A stretch of 64,000 nucleotides of DNA from Brevibacillus reuszeri (GCF_001187725.1 NZ_LGIQ01000007.1:122324-186323), one strand, 5' to 3'; shown: positions 15,620 through 23,750, counted from the first letter of the stretch. Translations and numbers: made by a program. The notes: a model not told the origin generated them from the letters alone.

Positions 15620-16084
15620 ATGCTCTTTCTGAACATGGTCTTTCTCATTTTTTTAACGGTAAGCAGCATGCTTTATACCTTTAAAAATCGGTCCGAGCTG
15701 GCTTGTATGGATGGCATGATATTCGCAATGGTACTTGGTGCCATGTCTAGTCTCACTCTCGGACTGAATATACAAGTGTATCTTGTAAACGACTTGGGAC
15801 TTGCCACCATCCTTGCTATTTTAATTGGGATAGTCGTTGGGTTTATTACAGGAAAAAGTGTTTCTCTCACCGCATCGATTGAAGGAGTAATGGCTGGAAT
15901 CATGGGAGGAATGATGTCACCCATGCTTGGGGCTATGCTAGTTCATCCTATGACCCTCATTTGGTTTCTGGACTTTGCTTATGTTCTTGTATTGGTTCTG
16001 CTTGTTTATTTGGCCAAAGAAGCGAAGCAGGCATTTCTGGAAGAGCAGCAAGAAGCGGAGCGAGACCAGAGTGCTTCACGCTGA
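15620..16084 (+). CDS. Integral membrane protein, unknown function
   Basis: A 154-residue protein with four hydrophobic segments: MLFLNMVFLIFLTVSSMLY, then VLGAMSSLTLGLNIQVYLV, LATILAILIGIVVGFITG, and LIWFLDFAYVLVLVLLVYLA. Between the third and fourth is a Met/Gly-rich stretch (MAGIMGGMMSPMLGAMLVHP) with GxxxG-type packing that could line a small channel or bind metal. The C-terminal tail is acidic and helical. RBS ACAGGAGG sits 6-7 nt before the ATG. Family not recognised; Met-rich membrane proteins of this kind are sometimes linked to copper or to spore membranes. Confidence 0.7.
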   Translation: MLFLNMVFLIFLTVSSMLYTFKNRSELACMDGMIFAMVLGAMSSLTLGLNIQVYLVNDLGLATILAILIGIVVGFITGKSVSLTASIEGVMAGIMGGMMSPMLGAMLVHPMTLIWFLDFAYVLVLVLLVYLAKEAKQAFLEEQQEAERDQSASR

Positions 16085-16169
16085 AGACTTTGATTCATTT
16101 ATTTGTATTTGTCCAGTTTTCACGCATGCAAAAGGGAGAGAATTAACTCTCCCTCTGGGTCATATCGTT

Positions 16170-16475
16170 CTATTTTTTAAAAATGCTTGCTCCTTGCAAG
16201 ACGCGATACGTTTTGAAGATTTCTTTGGCGATTTGTACATTACCTATGACTGCGCCCAAGTCTATGTCTGATAGATTAGGCATCATTTGAAGCAATGAGG
16301 GTCTCGGTCTCCTCGACCTAGTTTTTTTCTGCGTTTTCATCCATTCCTGATGATGCCGTTCTAATGCTTCTGGGTCTCTTTTCAGCTGTCTTCTGGTGAC
16401 GTTGTTCTGCTTGAGCCATTGCATGAATTCTGGAGTGAGCTGGTCCTGACTGAAAGCTGGCTGCTGTTTTCTCAA
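16170..16475 (-). CDS. Small basic protein, paralogue of the gene at 2.9 kb
   Basis: A 101-residue protein starting at TTG 16475, 8 nt after AAAGGAGG on -. It shares the layout of the 2936-3208 product: LTPEFMQWLKQNNVTRRQLK, then HHQEWMKTQKKTRSRRPRP, then MMPNLSDIDLGAVIGNVQIAKEIF. The paralogous pair is about 13 kb apart on opposite strands. It is very basic in the middle, which suggests nucleic-acid or spore-layer contact, but no known domain is evident. Confidence 0.75.
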   Translation of the reverse strand: MRKQQPAFSQDQLTPEFMQWLKQNNVTRRQLKRDPEALERHHQEWMKTQKKTRSRRPRPSLLQMMPNLSDIDLGAVIGNVQIAKEIFKTYRVLQGASIFKK

Positions 16476-16660
16476 AGACGTTCCTCCTTTCCCTTCATGA
16501 TCCGAACAGAAGGAACTAATTTCTCTTTAGCACAGGCACTAATCGTATGATATGTCAATCGACCTGCATTTGCTTGTACGGTTGCCTAGGCGATGAAATC
16601 CAGGATGTTGGGAGAGTTTTAGGGAGGAACGTTAGCTGAATCAAAGTGAGTCCTAAGTGA

Positions 16661-17143
16661 TCAAGGATTTACACTGCGATTTGGATGGCTTTTGTGAAGC
16701 TTTTCCATATATACTGCTGGTCTGGTAGGTTGAAACCCATACTGGGCGTACAGGCCGTGGGCATCCCGGGTTGCCAGCAAAAAGCGGTTGAGATGCTTCA
16801 ACTCTGGATGTTCGACAATCACGCTCACTAGCCATTTTGCCAAACCTCGTCCCTGATGGGATGGCAGGATAAAAACGTCATCCAAATAGGCAAATGTAGC
16901 GCGGTCCTAGATCACGCGAGCAAAGCCGACTTGCTGAAAAGTCATTTGGTCAATCTCTTCCTGATAGACACCAAAGCAAAAAGCAGTGTTCTCGACAGAG
17001 GTTTCGAAAATCTCGCGGGAAATTCCTTTGCTCCAATAGGACTCCTTATGCAAATAAGTAAAGATCATCTCTTTATCCAGCAGTTGCTTATCGGTTGATA
17101 TCATAAAGCGTTCCTGTTTCCAGACTGTTTGCATCATTATCAA
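16661..17143 (-). pseudogene. GNAT N-acetyltransferase interrupted by one TAG
   Basis: Reading - from 17143 gives a GNAT N-terminal half (KEMIFTYLHKESYWSKGISR ... VGFARVI), then TAG at 16907-16909. The same frame goes straight on with DRATFAYLDDVFILPSHQGRGLAKWLVSVI, the acetyl-CoA pyrophosphate loop (HQGRGLAKWL), and ends RPAVYMEKLHK. Everything expected of a complete YitI/ElaA-like GNAT is present, so a single TCG-to-TAG change is the simplest explanation. Because nothing else has decayed, the stop may be recent, or it may be read through or be an assembly error. Confidence 0.75.
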
Positions 17144-17226
17144 TCCCTTTCGCTGGCTTTTCTTTATTCGGTGAGGTTTTTCAATATTTTACTAAATAGA
17201 ACGTGTTTAGGGGAGAGCGTGTTTAA

Positions 17227-17469
17227 ATTTCACAAATCGGTTATTTTGAAAGAAAAGAGATACTGAGGAGGAAATATCTCGTACCCATTCAAACAAGTGA
17301 ATCATTAGATCCATCAGTCGTTCAGGAGTATATAAAGCTTGTTGAAAAAGGTACCATTCAGACAGCATTATGTATTTCTTTCCTAGATATGAAATATCCA
17401 CTCAATGATCTAAGCTTTGAGCTTTGGTTACATACTCATTACAACAATGCTGTCCTTTCTATCCATTGA
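17227..17469 (+). pseudogene. Unrecognised open frame without a start
   Basis: 80 codons are open (EILRRKYLVPIQTSESLDPS ... FLDMKYPLNDLSFELWLHTHY). GAGGAGGAAAT lies inside the frame with no ATG/GTG/TTG at the right distance. A GTG at about 17217 in another frame (VFKFHKSVILKEKRY) runs into it, so a frameshift near 17258 would restore a longer protein. Unknown family. Likely a remnant. Confidence 0.35.
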
Positions 17470-17638
17470 TGAGTCGTTTGCAAAGAACAGATTGAAAAAA
17501 TTATCCAATTGTTCAACAGTTCCACATAAAATTCCGTTTTCGACAGGACTTTACTTAAGACCTTTCGAATACTATTGATTATTCCTTTTGTAAAAATATC
17601 GAATCACAGAAAAAAGTTGCAAAAAAGGAGCTCCTAAA

Positions 17639-18094
17639 ATGGCTGTCATCATCATAAATGGCGATTTACTCACGGCATCAGAAGATATTATCGGGCATCA
17701 AGTGAATTGCAAAGGGGTTATGGGAAGCGGAGTTGCAAAGTTAATCAAGGAAAAATATCCCGAAGCGTTTACTGTTTACAAAGAAAAATGCAACGAAATA
17801 GTAGATAAACAAGAATTGCTGGGCATCTGTCAGTTGGTTGAATGTGCAGAAGGAAAAACGGTTGCGAACCTATTCGGGCAGCTTAAATATGGTCGTGGGA
17901 AAGAGCAATATACGGACTATGCAGCACTAGAAAAAGCACTAAATGAACTAAAAAACAGGGCAAGGAAAGCAAATTCAAGTATTGCATTACCTTTTAATAT
18001 TGGCTGCGGCTTAGCGAATGGCTCTTGGGATGTCGTAAGCAAAATGATTGAAGAGATTTATAGTGACTATGATGTGACGCTGTATAAGCTTTAA
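17639..18094 (+). CDS. Macro-domain protein (ADP-ribose-1''-phosphate phosphatase type)
   Basis: A 151-residue stand-alone macro domain with a clear start behind AAAAAGGAG. Features are the first strand IIINGDLL, the ligand loop HQVNCKGVMGSGVAKLIKEK (the G-rich loop contacting ADP-ribose), VANLFGQ, and the second phosphate loop ALPFNIGCGLANGSWDVV. The G-V-M-G-S-G-V-A and QLKYGRG signatures match the Poa1p-like/ALC1-like subclass, enzymes that remove ADP-ribose derivatives. The next genes are a broken phosphatase-like frame and a GIY-YIG nuclease, so this could be a small stress or defence cassette; that is inference. Confidence 0.9.
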   Translation: MAVIIINGDLLTASEDIIGHQVNCKGVMGSGVAKLIKEKYPEAFTVYKEKCNEIVDKQELLGICQLVECAEGKTVANLFGQLKYGRGKEQYTDYAALEKALNELKNRARKANSSIALPFNIGCGLANGSWDVVSKMIEEIYSDYDVTLYKL

Positions 18095-18132
18095 TCACTC
18101 AGCGATGTAACCGAGATTGTGAGGAGAAGGCA

Positions 18133-18363
18133 ATCAAACTATTATTCGTTTGCAGCAGAAATAAATGGCGCAGTTTAACAGCGGAGAAAGTTTTCCATGG
18201 ATTTCAAAACTATGATGTCAGATCTGCAGGTACAGAGGAGAATGCCCGAATAAAAGTCACCAGTGGTCATATTGGTTGGGCGGATCTGATCTTTGTCATG
18301 GAGAAAAAGCACGTTAGAATACTAAAATCTAGGGTGTCTGAGCACATTGATGTTCCAGACTAA
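18133..18363 (+). pseudogene. Low-molecular-weight phosphatase-like protein, truncated
   Basis: A 76-codon frame after GAGGAGAAGGC begins with ATC where ATG would be expected. It reads IKLLFVCSRNKWRSLTAEKV and then SAGTEENARIKVTSGHIGWADLIFVMEKKH. These are the landmarks of the LMW-PTP-like family seen in many bacteria: the CSRNKWRS P-loop variant, SAGT, and FVMEKKH. The family continues with a DIPDxYxYM aspartate loop; here the frame ends at VSEHIDVPD-stop, so the C-terminus is lost. Start-codon loss and 3' truncation mark it as a pseudogene between the macro-domain and GIY-YIG genes. Confidence 0.65.
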
Positions 18364-18396
18364 AAGAATGTACTTTCTTAATTAGGAGAGTAGAGT

Positions 18397-18795
18397 ATGA
18401 ATCAATCAGAGGGTCATCTTCAATCCATTGTAAATATCTATCTATCGCGAATTGCAAATCTCAATGTTAAACACGAAAGTTATTTAATCCGTACACTGAG
18501 AGAGATCAAAAGTGAAAAACAATCATGGAATCATCATCCAGGTATTTACTACTTTGTACAAAATGACGTGATCAAGTATGTGGGCAAAGCTAATCTTGAT
18601 ACGGGACTCAGAAGGCGAATCTATAATCAGATTGAAGCATTTGGAGAGGTCGATAGATGGGACACAGTCATTAAAGATGATTCTGTCACGTGTGGAATGA
18701 TCGTTTTCCCGTCTGACGATTGGCAATGGATTGCAACGTTGGAATTGTTATTAATTGAAAAATTGAGACCAGAATACAACAAGAGACTACCATAA
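18397..18795 (+). CDS. GIY-YIG nuclease-like protein
   Basis: A 132-residue protein with a good RBS (TTAGGAGAG). The core starts with HPGIYYFVQNDVIKYVGKAN, i.e. the GIY...YVG signature, followed by LDTGLRRRIYNQI with the catalytic Arg region, and ends with LELLLIEKLRPEYNKRLP, the usual glutamate helix and RPxYN end. This is a compact one-domain GIY-YIG enzyme, as found in UvrC N-termini and in small stand-alone nucleases. Substrate unknown. It ends at a bidirectional terminator facing the next - strand gene. Confidence 0.85.
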   Translation: MNQSEGHLQSIVNIYLSRIANLNVKHESYLIRTLREIKSEKQSWNHHPGIYYFVQNDVIKYVGKANLDTGLRRRIYNQIEAFGEVDRWDTVIKDDSVTCGMIVFPSDDWQWIATLELLLIEKLRPEYNKRLP

Positions 18796-18824
18796 AAAAG
18801 AGACGCTATCCTGCGTCTCTTTCT
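18796..18824. terminator. Bidirectional terminator
   Basis: An AAAAAGAGACGC...GCGTCTCTTT stem between convergent genes. A on the left and T on the right serve both strands; it overlaps the 3' end of the - gene. Confidence 0.8.
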
Positions 18825-19219
18825 CCCTCTTCCTCCACCTTAAACCCAATCCGCTTGGGAGGATTGGCTGGATCAGCCTTTTTCACAGCCATTAACAGAA
18901 AGCTGATCTGACTTACATGCTGAATTAACTCCATAGACGCCCCACCCTCTGCAGTTCCGAAGAACCGAATGAGGCTAGGATCGAAATACCCAATACCCTC
19001 CACACGCAAAGTAACGTTTTGTCCAAACGAAACGAGACGTATACCGACTTCATGGTGTTCATCCAGACTACTCTCAAACTCCGCAATCATGTGGATCAAT
19101 CGCTTGTGAAACTCGCTTGCGAGGTTTGGGTCCGCCGGCATTTCGAACACTGGTGGTTCTTTCGTTTCAAGAGTATTCGGGGAAGTAGAAGTAGGTAGGT
19201 TGATTTCGTGGAATGCCAT
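18806..19219 (-). CDS. Hypothetical protein, tentatively DUF6173-like
   Basis: A 137-residue cytoplasmic protein. GAAAGGGGGGA precedes ATG 19219 by about 6 nt, which decides against an upstream start at 19330. An N-terminal Pro/Thr-rich segment is followed by an alpha/beta domain (LASEFHKRLIHMIAEFESSL, VGIRLVSFGQNVTLRVEG). It ends with SMELIQHVSQISFLLMAVKK and PKRIGFKVEEEGE. This pattern resembles small phage- or plasmid-borne DUF6173 proteins, but I am not certain of the family. No catalytic residues recognised. Confidence 0.65.
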   Translation of the reverse strand: MAFHEINLPTSTSPNTLETKEPPVFEMPADPNLASEFHKRLIHMIAEFESSLDEHHEVGIRLVSFGQNVTLRVEGIGYFDPSLIRFFGTAEGGASMELIQHVSQISFLLMAVKKADPANPPKRIGFKVEEEGERDAG

Positions 19220-19428
19220 AACAATCCCCCCTTTCTCCCAATTATAAGCTATCGGAATCCTTTGAAAAAGAGAAGAGATAGAATGCAGAATCAAATGAAT
19301 GTGCAAAAAGGAATAGACAAGCCAATCCAAGCCGATTTTCCCATCTAAAAACCTGCAACAAGCTTACCAGAATGTACAGGGAGCAAAGAGATATGCTAAG
19401 TCATGCATCGAAACTGGATTACGACATG

Positions 19429-19692
19429 CTAAGAACCACTTTCATTCATCGTTGCAAACACATAAATCGTTTCGATCAAAACATACATTTGAAATGCCGC
19501 AACTCCCAAAAACGCAATCGCTGCATAGCGGCGTTTTTTTCTCCATTCTAAAATTCTGGAAGAGCCCATAACTACAGCCAGACAGAGCATCGTTAGTTCT
19601 CTCTGCAAGGTACTATTTGTGAAAAGGTTCGCCACCGCAATAAGTAGAGCAACAATCGAAATGACACGAAACCAAACAGGTCTATTTTTCAT
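19429..19692 (-). CDS. Small membrane protein
   Basis: From ATG 19692 (87 residues, behind GGTGAT) the protein has two clear membrane helices (WFRVISIVALLIAVANLF; AAIAFLGVAAFQMYVLIETIYVF) and between them RELTMLCLAVVMGSSRILEW with a basic loop EWRKKRR. An upstream start at 19887 would overlap the divergent gene at 19791 and add unlikely sequence. Resembles many YczI-like small membrane proteins; no function can be read. Confidence 0.6.
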   Translation of the reverse strand: MKNRPVWFRVISIVALLIAVANLFTNSTLQRELTMLCLAVVMGSSRILEWRKKRRYAAIAFLGVAAFQMYVLIETIYVFATMNESGS

Positions 19693-19790
19693 AGAGATCA
19701 CCAACAAATTCCTTTTTGCATTCATTTTAACAAATTTCATGTGGAAAAAACCGTTTCTTTTGGATATGAGGTAAAATATGGATACAAGGA

Positions 19791-20474
19791 GTGGTGGAAC
19801 AAATATGGAGGGACATTGTGGATAGTATAAACCGACTTGAAAATTATCTGCGTACAAACTTTCCTGAGCTAAACCTGGAGCCACCATTATTTTATCATTC
19901 TGCTGTAGGGATCAGGTTTGAAATTGGTGTGCCTTATAGGGGAATAGAACATCCATCCTACTTTCAAACGGTAAAAATGAGATCGATCATGTTATTTGAG
20001 CAAATTTTCAAAGCGGTGGACGAAATTTGTATCGTTGTACATACATATGATTCTCTTCATGGATTCGAAGTTATGAATGAAGGGATCAACGTGTTACCAA
20101 CGTTTATAAGAAATAAGAATATCGTTGACCATGTGGATTGTGCAGAGCTTGAAAGAGAATACGATGAGGACGGGAAGCTTCAGGGGATAAGCTATCAAAG
20201 CTGTCTGTGGTGTAGACGAGATGAGATTGATTACAAGCGAATCTTAATTGCAATCGGATATCAGGATTTCCCTAGTTTTAAACAGCCATATATCAGTGAC
20301 AGAGTGTACTTCATCAATCCGAGATCACATGTAATTTACCACCTCTATGATGACAGGGGACTCGATATCGTATCGAATCATCCGTTCTCGATTAGAAGCC
20401 TGTATCAAAAGTATAATAACTGGATTCTGGACTATGACAGAGAAAGGATCGAGAATATATTTAAAGGTTTTTAG
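19791..20474 (+). CDS. DUF3885 domain protein
   Basis: About 227 residues from GTG 19791 behind AAGGAG (a GTG 24 nt further, behind ATGGAGGG, is an alternative). The C-terminal part is the DUF3885 hallmark: RVYFINPRSHVIYHLYDDRG followed by DIVSN..., SLYQKYNNWILDYDRERIE. The N-terminal half has PELNLEPPLFYHSAVGIRFE. DUF3885 proteins are Bacillus-group proteins found singly or in small clusters, often near toxin-immunity type genes; their biochemical role is not established. Cytoplasmic, no membrane segment. Confidence 0.85.
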   Translation: MVEQIWRDIVDSINRLENYLRTNFPELNLEPPLFYHSAVGIRFEIGVPYRGIEHPSYFQTVKMRSIMLFEQIFKAVDEICIVVHTYDSLHGFEVMNEGINVLPTFIRNKNIVDHVDCAELEREYDEDGKLQGISYQSCLWCRRDEIDYKRILIAIGYQDFPSFKQPYISDRVYFINPRSHVIYHLYDDRGLDIVSNHPFSIRSLYQKYNNWILDYDRERIENIFKGF

Positions 20475-20500
20475 TGGAAATGAAATGGGGCAAAACACTG

Positions 20501-20650
20501 ATGGCGATTTGTGTTGAATTTGAACGTGTTTCTAGTAAAGGCTCATTGGCTTATTATCGATATGGAAGCTGTGGCCACGGGGATGGATTGTTTGAGCTGG
20601 ATTACAAGGAAACGGGCGAATTCCTGGAAGTAGGAGGATATTACGCCTGA
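20501..20650 (+). pseudogene. Short hypothetical protein, probably 3'-truncated
   Basis: From ATG 20501 (AICVEFERVSSKGSLAYYRY) the 49-residue frame looks like the N-terminus of a longer Bacillus family of about 80-90 residues that continues past the GEFLE motif. It stops at TGA 20650. RBS weak (TGGGG). I take it as a truncated copy or a very short variant. Confidence 0.4.
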
Positions 20651-20677
20651 TTCTGAATTCATGAAGGGCGTGAGTGA

Positions 20678-21115
20678 ATGAATGCATTGGAGAAAGCGAT
20701 TGTGATCGCTACAGAGGCGCACGCAGGTCAGGTCGATAAAGGGGGAAGTCCATATATCCTTCATCCACTTCGGATTATGCTGCGCATGAGGACCGAGGAT
20801 ACGATGATCGCTGCCGTTCTGCACGATGTTTTAGAAGACACGGACGTTACGGTTGAAGACCTGAAGAAGGCCGGGATTTCAGAAGCAGTCATAGAAGGCG
20901 TAGTTGCCTTGACCAAGCAAGCGGGTGAGACTTATACAGACTTTATTAGACGAGCAAAATGCAATTCAATCGCCAAAACGGTAAAGCTGGCTGACTTGGA
21001 GGATAATTGCGATTTGACACGTCTCTCCAATCCGACCGAAGAGGATTTTCAAAGAGTAGAGCGTTACAAGCGGGCAAGAAGCGAACTGCTTTCAAATTTT
21101 TCTGCTTCAACCTAA
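20678..21115 (+). CDS. HD-domain hydrolase (small alarmone hydrolase/MESH1-like)
   Basis: A 145-residue protein consisting of one HD domain: AIVIATEAHAGQVDKGGSPYILHPLRI, split by the first metal His, then AAVLHDVLEDTDVT (the HD pair and ED motif) and a later TVKLADLEDN (final Asp). This order matches the RelA/SpoT hydrolase domain and stand-alone MESH1-like enzymes that remove the 3' pyrophosphate of (p)ppGpp. No synthetase domain follows. The GTGAGTG RBS-start arrangement is acceptable. Cytoplasmic metal-dependent hydrolase; (p)ppGpp as substrate is inference. Confidence 0.85.
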   Translation: MNALEKAIVIATEAHAGQVDKGGSPYILHPLRIMLRMRTEDTMIAAVLHDVLEDTDVTVEDLKKAGISEAVIEGVVALTKQAGETYTDFIRRAKCNSIAKTVKLADLEDNCDLTRLSNPTEEDFQRVERYKRARSELLSNFSAST

Positions 21116-21183
21116 CTTAAGTTAGGTCACTTTCCCACCATTCCCACCGGTTCCTCCAGTACCAGGAACATAAGAAATCATTT

Positions 21184-21222
21184 TGGACCTTACTCATATG
21201 AGTGGAGTCTTTTTTTTTGTAA
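21184..21222 (+). terminator. Terminator after the HD gene
   Basis: A GGACC..TACTCATATGAGTGG..GTC hairpin is followed by nine T. A short palindrome (CCTAACTTAAGTTAGG) at 21111-21126 precedes it. Confidence 0.6.
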
Positions 21223-21247
21223 TGGCGTTGTGAATATAGGATGCAGC

Positions 21248-21754
21248 TTAGTTTGAAAGATCAACCATCTGAAAGAGCCCACCATTTTGTTCTGGTGTAG
21301 CTTGCATGATATCCACTTGCCATTTTTCAGATAAAGCCTTTATTTTCTGACTCCACTCCAACGTTTTTTGTTTCGATTCCTCCAGTTTTTGATACATAGC
21401 CGCATCACGCGCATCATCGGGTGTTTGCTCGGCCCATTCACTAAAGTACGCTTGAAACTCGTATTGGAGCTTTAACGCTTCTAAGTGAAGCTGCTGCAAT
21501 TCTTGAACCTCTGTGGTTTGTGGTTTCATCGAGGAAATATTTTGAATGTACTCCTCGACAAGAGCGAGAAAATGTTCTTGAGAAAACTGCTTGAAGTTGC
21601 CATTGGAATACATCGACTGGAGACTTTCATTCATTTTTTTATTATGCTTCGTAAGTTCCGCCATGTAGTTATCAAAATCTGTTTTCGTGGATACTTGAGG
21701 AGCCTGTGAGCATCCAATGACCAAGAAAAGAAGGAGAAAGAGGAAGTATTTCAA
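21248..21754 (-). CDS. Lipoprotein, unknown function
   Basis: A 168-residue lipoprotein. I start at TTG 21754, 7-8 nt after AAAGGTGG on -, which leaves a short perfect lipoprotein signal, KYFLFLLLFLVIGC, with the lipidated Cys at residue 15. The mature part is almost entirely helical and charged (TDFDNYMAELTKHNKKMNES, LEESKQKTLEWSQKIKALSE), i.e. a membrane-tethered helical bundle on the outer face. Longer starts would add about 50 residues that do not look like a signal. No enzymatic motif. Confidence 0.8.
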   Translation of the reverse strand: MKYFLFLLLFLVIGCSQAPQVSTKTDFDNYMAELTKHNKKMNESLQSMYSNGNFKQFSQEHFLALVEEYIQNISSMKPQTTEVQELQQLHLEALKLQYEFQAYFSEWAEQTPDDARDAAMYQKLEESKQKTLEWSQKIKALSEKWQVDIMQATPEQNGGLFQMVDLSN

Positions 21755-21788
21755 AATGGACACCACCTTTCTAAAAAAGATATCCATA

Positions 21789-22034
21789 TTATACCATTTT
21801 ATCAAATATAAAATAGATCCTTGTATATCCCAGGTTTTCACTTCTCTTAGCTTGAGCCCCCACACGCCTCGCCTTTTTATCTCTGGTAAACCACCACACA
21901 CTTACAAACGTCAATCCCATGACAAGTAAATGACCAACGACTCCGCCTGTGTATGGATACTGGTGATGAATCTGATTATGTATGAAAGTGCAGAGGTCAG
22001 ATTGAAGAACATAACCAGCGACTGTATGAATCAA
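21789..22034 (-). CDS. Small membrane protein coupled to the upstream gene
   Basis: 81 residues with one or two membrane-spanning segments (GGVVGHLLVMGLTFVSVWWF) and a basic tail (RDKKARRVGAQAKR). Its ATG overlaps the stop of the gene at 22031-22540 as ATGA, a typical translational coupling, so both are probably one operon read on -. Function unknown. Confidence 0.5.
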   Translation of the reverse strand: MIHTVAGYVLQSDLCTFIHNQIHHQYPYTGGVVGHLLVMGLTFVSVWWFTRDKKARRVGAQAKRSENLGYTRIYFIFDKMV

Positions 22035-22540
22035 TGATTGGGAAACACCGATTTATCGGTCAAGCCGTGAACGCCATAATCGAGAAGATAGTGCAGGAAA
22101 GCGGCACGTTTTGTTTTCTTGTTTGTATAGCAAAACTCAATTTCGATCGTGCTTTCGACATGCTTGAGCTGAGTTAACTGAATAGAAGCAAAGTCGACAT
22201 TTTCGTGGTAAGCAGCAATTACATCCTCAAAGGATGGTGCATTGTACTTGTATTTGTAGTTGGCATCCAATATATCTTTGTCTTTGTAATGAATTGCGAG
22301 CAAGTAACTGTAGAGTTGTCCCGTCGCGTATTGAAATCCAATGTAAGCTCCCCGATCCAGATTTTCCGAATGAGCAGATATTTTACCCATAATGCTGTCT
22401 AGATGAATATGGGCTTGATCATAGGTGAATGTGGAGATGGGATTGGGGGACGAGGAAGCATCAACCATGTCGGCAGGCTGAGGTTGCGGAGTACTCAACG
22501 GTAATGCCAGAAACAAGAGTAGAGTCAGTATGGTGTTCAA
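22031..22540 (-). CDS. Secreted hypothetical protein
   Basis: A 169-residue protein with a signal peptide (MNTILTLLLFLALPLSTPQP) followed by a low-complexity Pro/Ser linker and an alpha/beta domain (TYDQAHIHLDSIMGKISAHS ... YIGFQYATGQLYSYLLAIHY ... HVESTIEIEFCYTNKKTKRA). It overlaps the next gene by 4 nt. No RBS is strong. Family unknown; a TasA-like or substrate-binding role cannot be inferred from sequence. Confidence 0.65.
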   Translation of the reverse strand: MNTILTLLLFLALPLSTPQPQPADMVDASSSPNPISTFTYDQAHIHLDSIMGKISAHSENLDRGAYIGFQYATGQLYSYLLAIHYKDKDILDANYKYKYNAPSFEDVIAAYHENVDFASIQLTQLKHVESTIEIEFCYTNKKTKRAAFLHYLLDYGVHGLTDKSVFPNH

Positions 22541-22692
22541 ATGGCCAATCGCCTCGATCTCTCAGTGACATAAAATAGGATTGGGTGAATGGAAACAGTC
22601 AAGGTTATATACGCATCCTCGGAGTCAGTGGTGTACAGGGGGAGACTATGAGATCGAGGGAATTTCCGAAAGAGGGGCAAGCAATATTTCTT

Positions 22693-22989
22693 TCATCCGG
22701 CAAAAATCAATTCGATATTTTTTTCACGGACAAGCTGCAAAAACTTGTTTAATTCTACCCGATCACTGGAAATACGTTCTGAGCTTGTGCAAATAACCTT
22801 GGTAACCATTCCTGATTGAATATCCTCAATGAGCTGCGATAAGCCCAGTCTTTCATCGGCATCGCCAGACATGAAGAATTCCAAGTACATTTTTGGCTCT
22901 TTTTTCCCTAAGAATGGTAAGCACTTTTCGATTTGCTGTTGAATATGACTAAAGTCATTGGATTCCGTTCTGACAAAAACGGCGACCAT
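22693..22989 (-). CDS. Resolvase-N-terminal-like protein without catalytic serine
   Basis: A 98-residue protein; ATG 22989 is 6 nt from GAGGTG on -. The fold pattern follows the N-terminal domain of serine recombinases: a first strand (VAVFVRTESND), a helix, then LSQLIEDIQSGMVTKVICTS and RISSDRVELNKFLQLVREKN, ending IELIFAG, which parallels the resolvase segment (L...I.....D.vi...l.Rl.R...dl......l...gv.l). The catalytic S-x-x-Q motif of the first loop is absent (RTESND), and the DNA-binding C-domain is missing. It may be a repurposed dimerisation or regulatory module, or a remnant. Confidence 0.55.
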   Translation of the reverse strand: MVAVFVRTESNDFSHIQQQIEKCLPFLGKKEPKMYLEFFMSGDADERLGLSQLIEDIQSGMVTKVICTSSERISSDRVELNKFLQLVREKNIELIFAG

Positions 22990-23174
22990 GTGAATCACCT
23001 CAAAAGATGGATACTATCAAACAAATTTAACACAAATCGCTTTCACTTGAAATAGAGCTACGGAAGTTAAATAGAGATGAAATCGCTTAGTGATCGAATA
23101 ATAACGTGGGACAAGCAGGAAATCCTTTTTCTAAAAACGAACTGAGCGTAAAAGGCTTTGTGGAGGGGTATGAG

Positions 23175-23654
23175 TTGAATTTTCATTTGATGACAACAAC
23201 AGATGCACATGAGATCGTAAGCTGGAAGTATCCTGAGGAATACTCCTTCTACAATTTTGATGATAGTGAAGAGACTTTTGCGGAGCTTTTGGACGGTACC
23301 TACTATGCCGTTCGTGATCAGGATGAACCGCTTATCGGCTTCTTTTGTTACGGACGCAATGCACAAGTACCAGAAGGTCGAAATCAACATCAGTACACGG
23401 GCGACAATATACTCGATATCGGGCTCGGCATGATGCCTGAACTGACCGGCAAGGGGCTGGGCCTGACATTTTTACAGGCTGGAATCGATTTTGCCATCCA
23501 GCAGTATCAACCAGCCTATCTGAGATTGAGTGTGGCAGCCTTTAATATCAGGGCAACGAAGGTCTATTCAAAAATGGGATTTGCCCAAACGGGAGCCTTC
23601 GTAAATAATGGCACTGCTTTTATCGTCATGAAGATGAAAGTGGAATTGGGATGA
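23175..23654 (+). CDS. GNAT family N-acetyltransferase
   Basis: A 159-residue GNAT. GGAGGGG ends 6 nt before TTG 23175, giving the usual family start (LNFHLMTTTDAHEIVSWKY). Later blocks are DGTYYAVRDQDEPLIGFFCY, the acyl-CoA loop LGMMPELTGKGLGLTFLQAG (a variant of the Q/RxxGxG/A loop) and the last helix RATKVYSKMGFAQTGAF. Similar in layout to RimJ/RimL-like acetyltransferases that act on protein N-termini or small amines. Substrate unknown. Confidence 0.85.
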   Translation: MNFHLMTTTDAHEIVSWKYPEEYSFYNFDDSEETFAELLDGTYYAVRDQDEPLIGFFCYGRNAQVPEGRNQHQYTGDNILDIGLGMMPELTGKGLGLTFLQAGIDFAIQQYQPAYLRLSVAAFNIRATKVYSKMGFAQTGAFVNNGTAFIVMKMKVELG

Positions 23655-23750
23655 AGCAAGTAAACGTGTGATTTTGAGGACTTGCTTCCGGGAAAAGGCG
23701 GCATCGCTTTTCTAGCAGAAAAGACTTCGAGATCTGAATGAGGGATAGGT

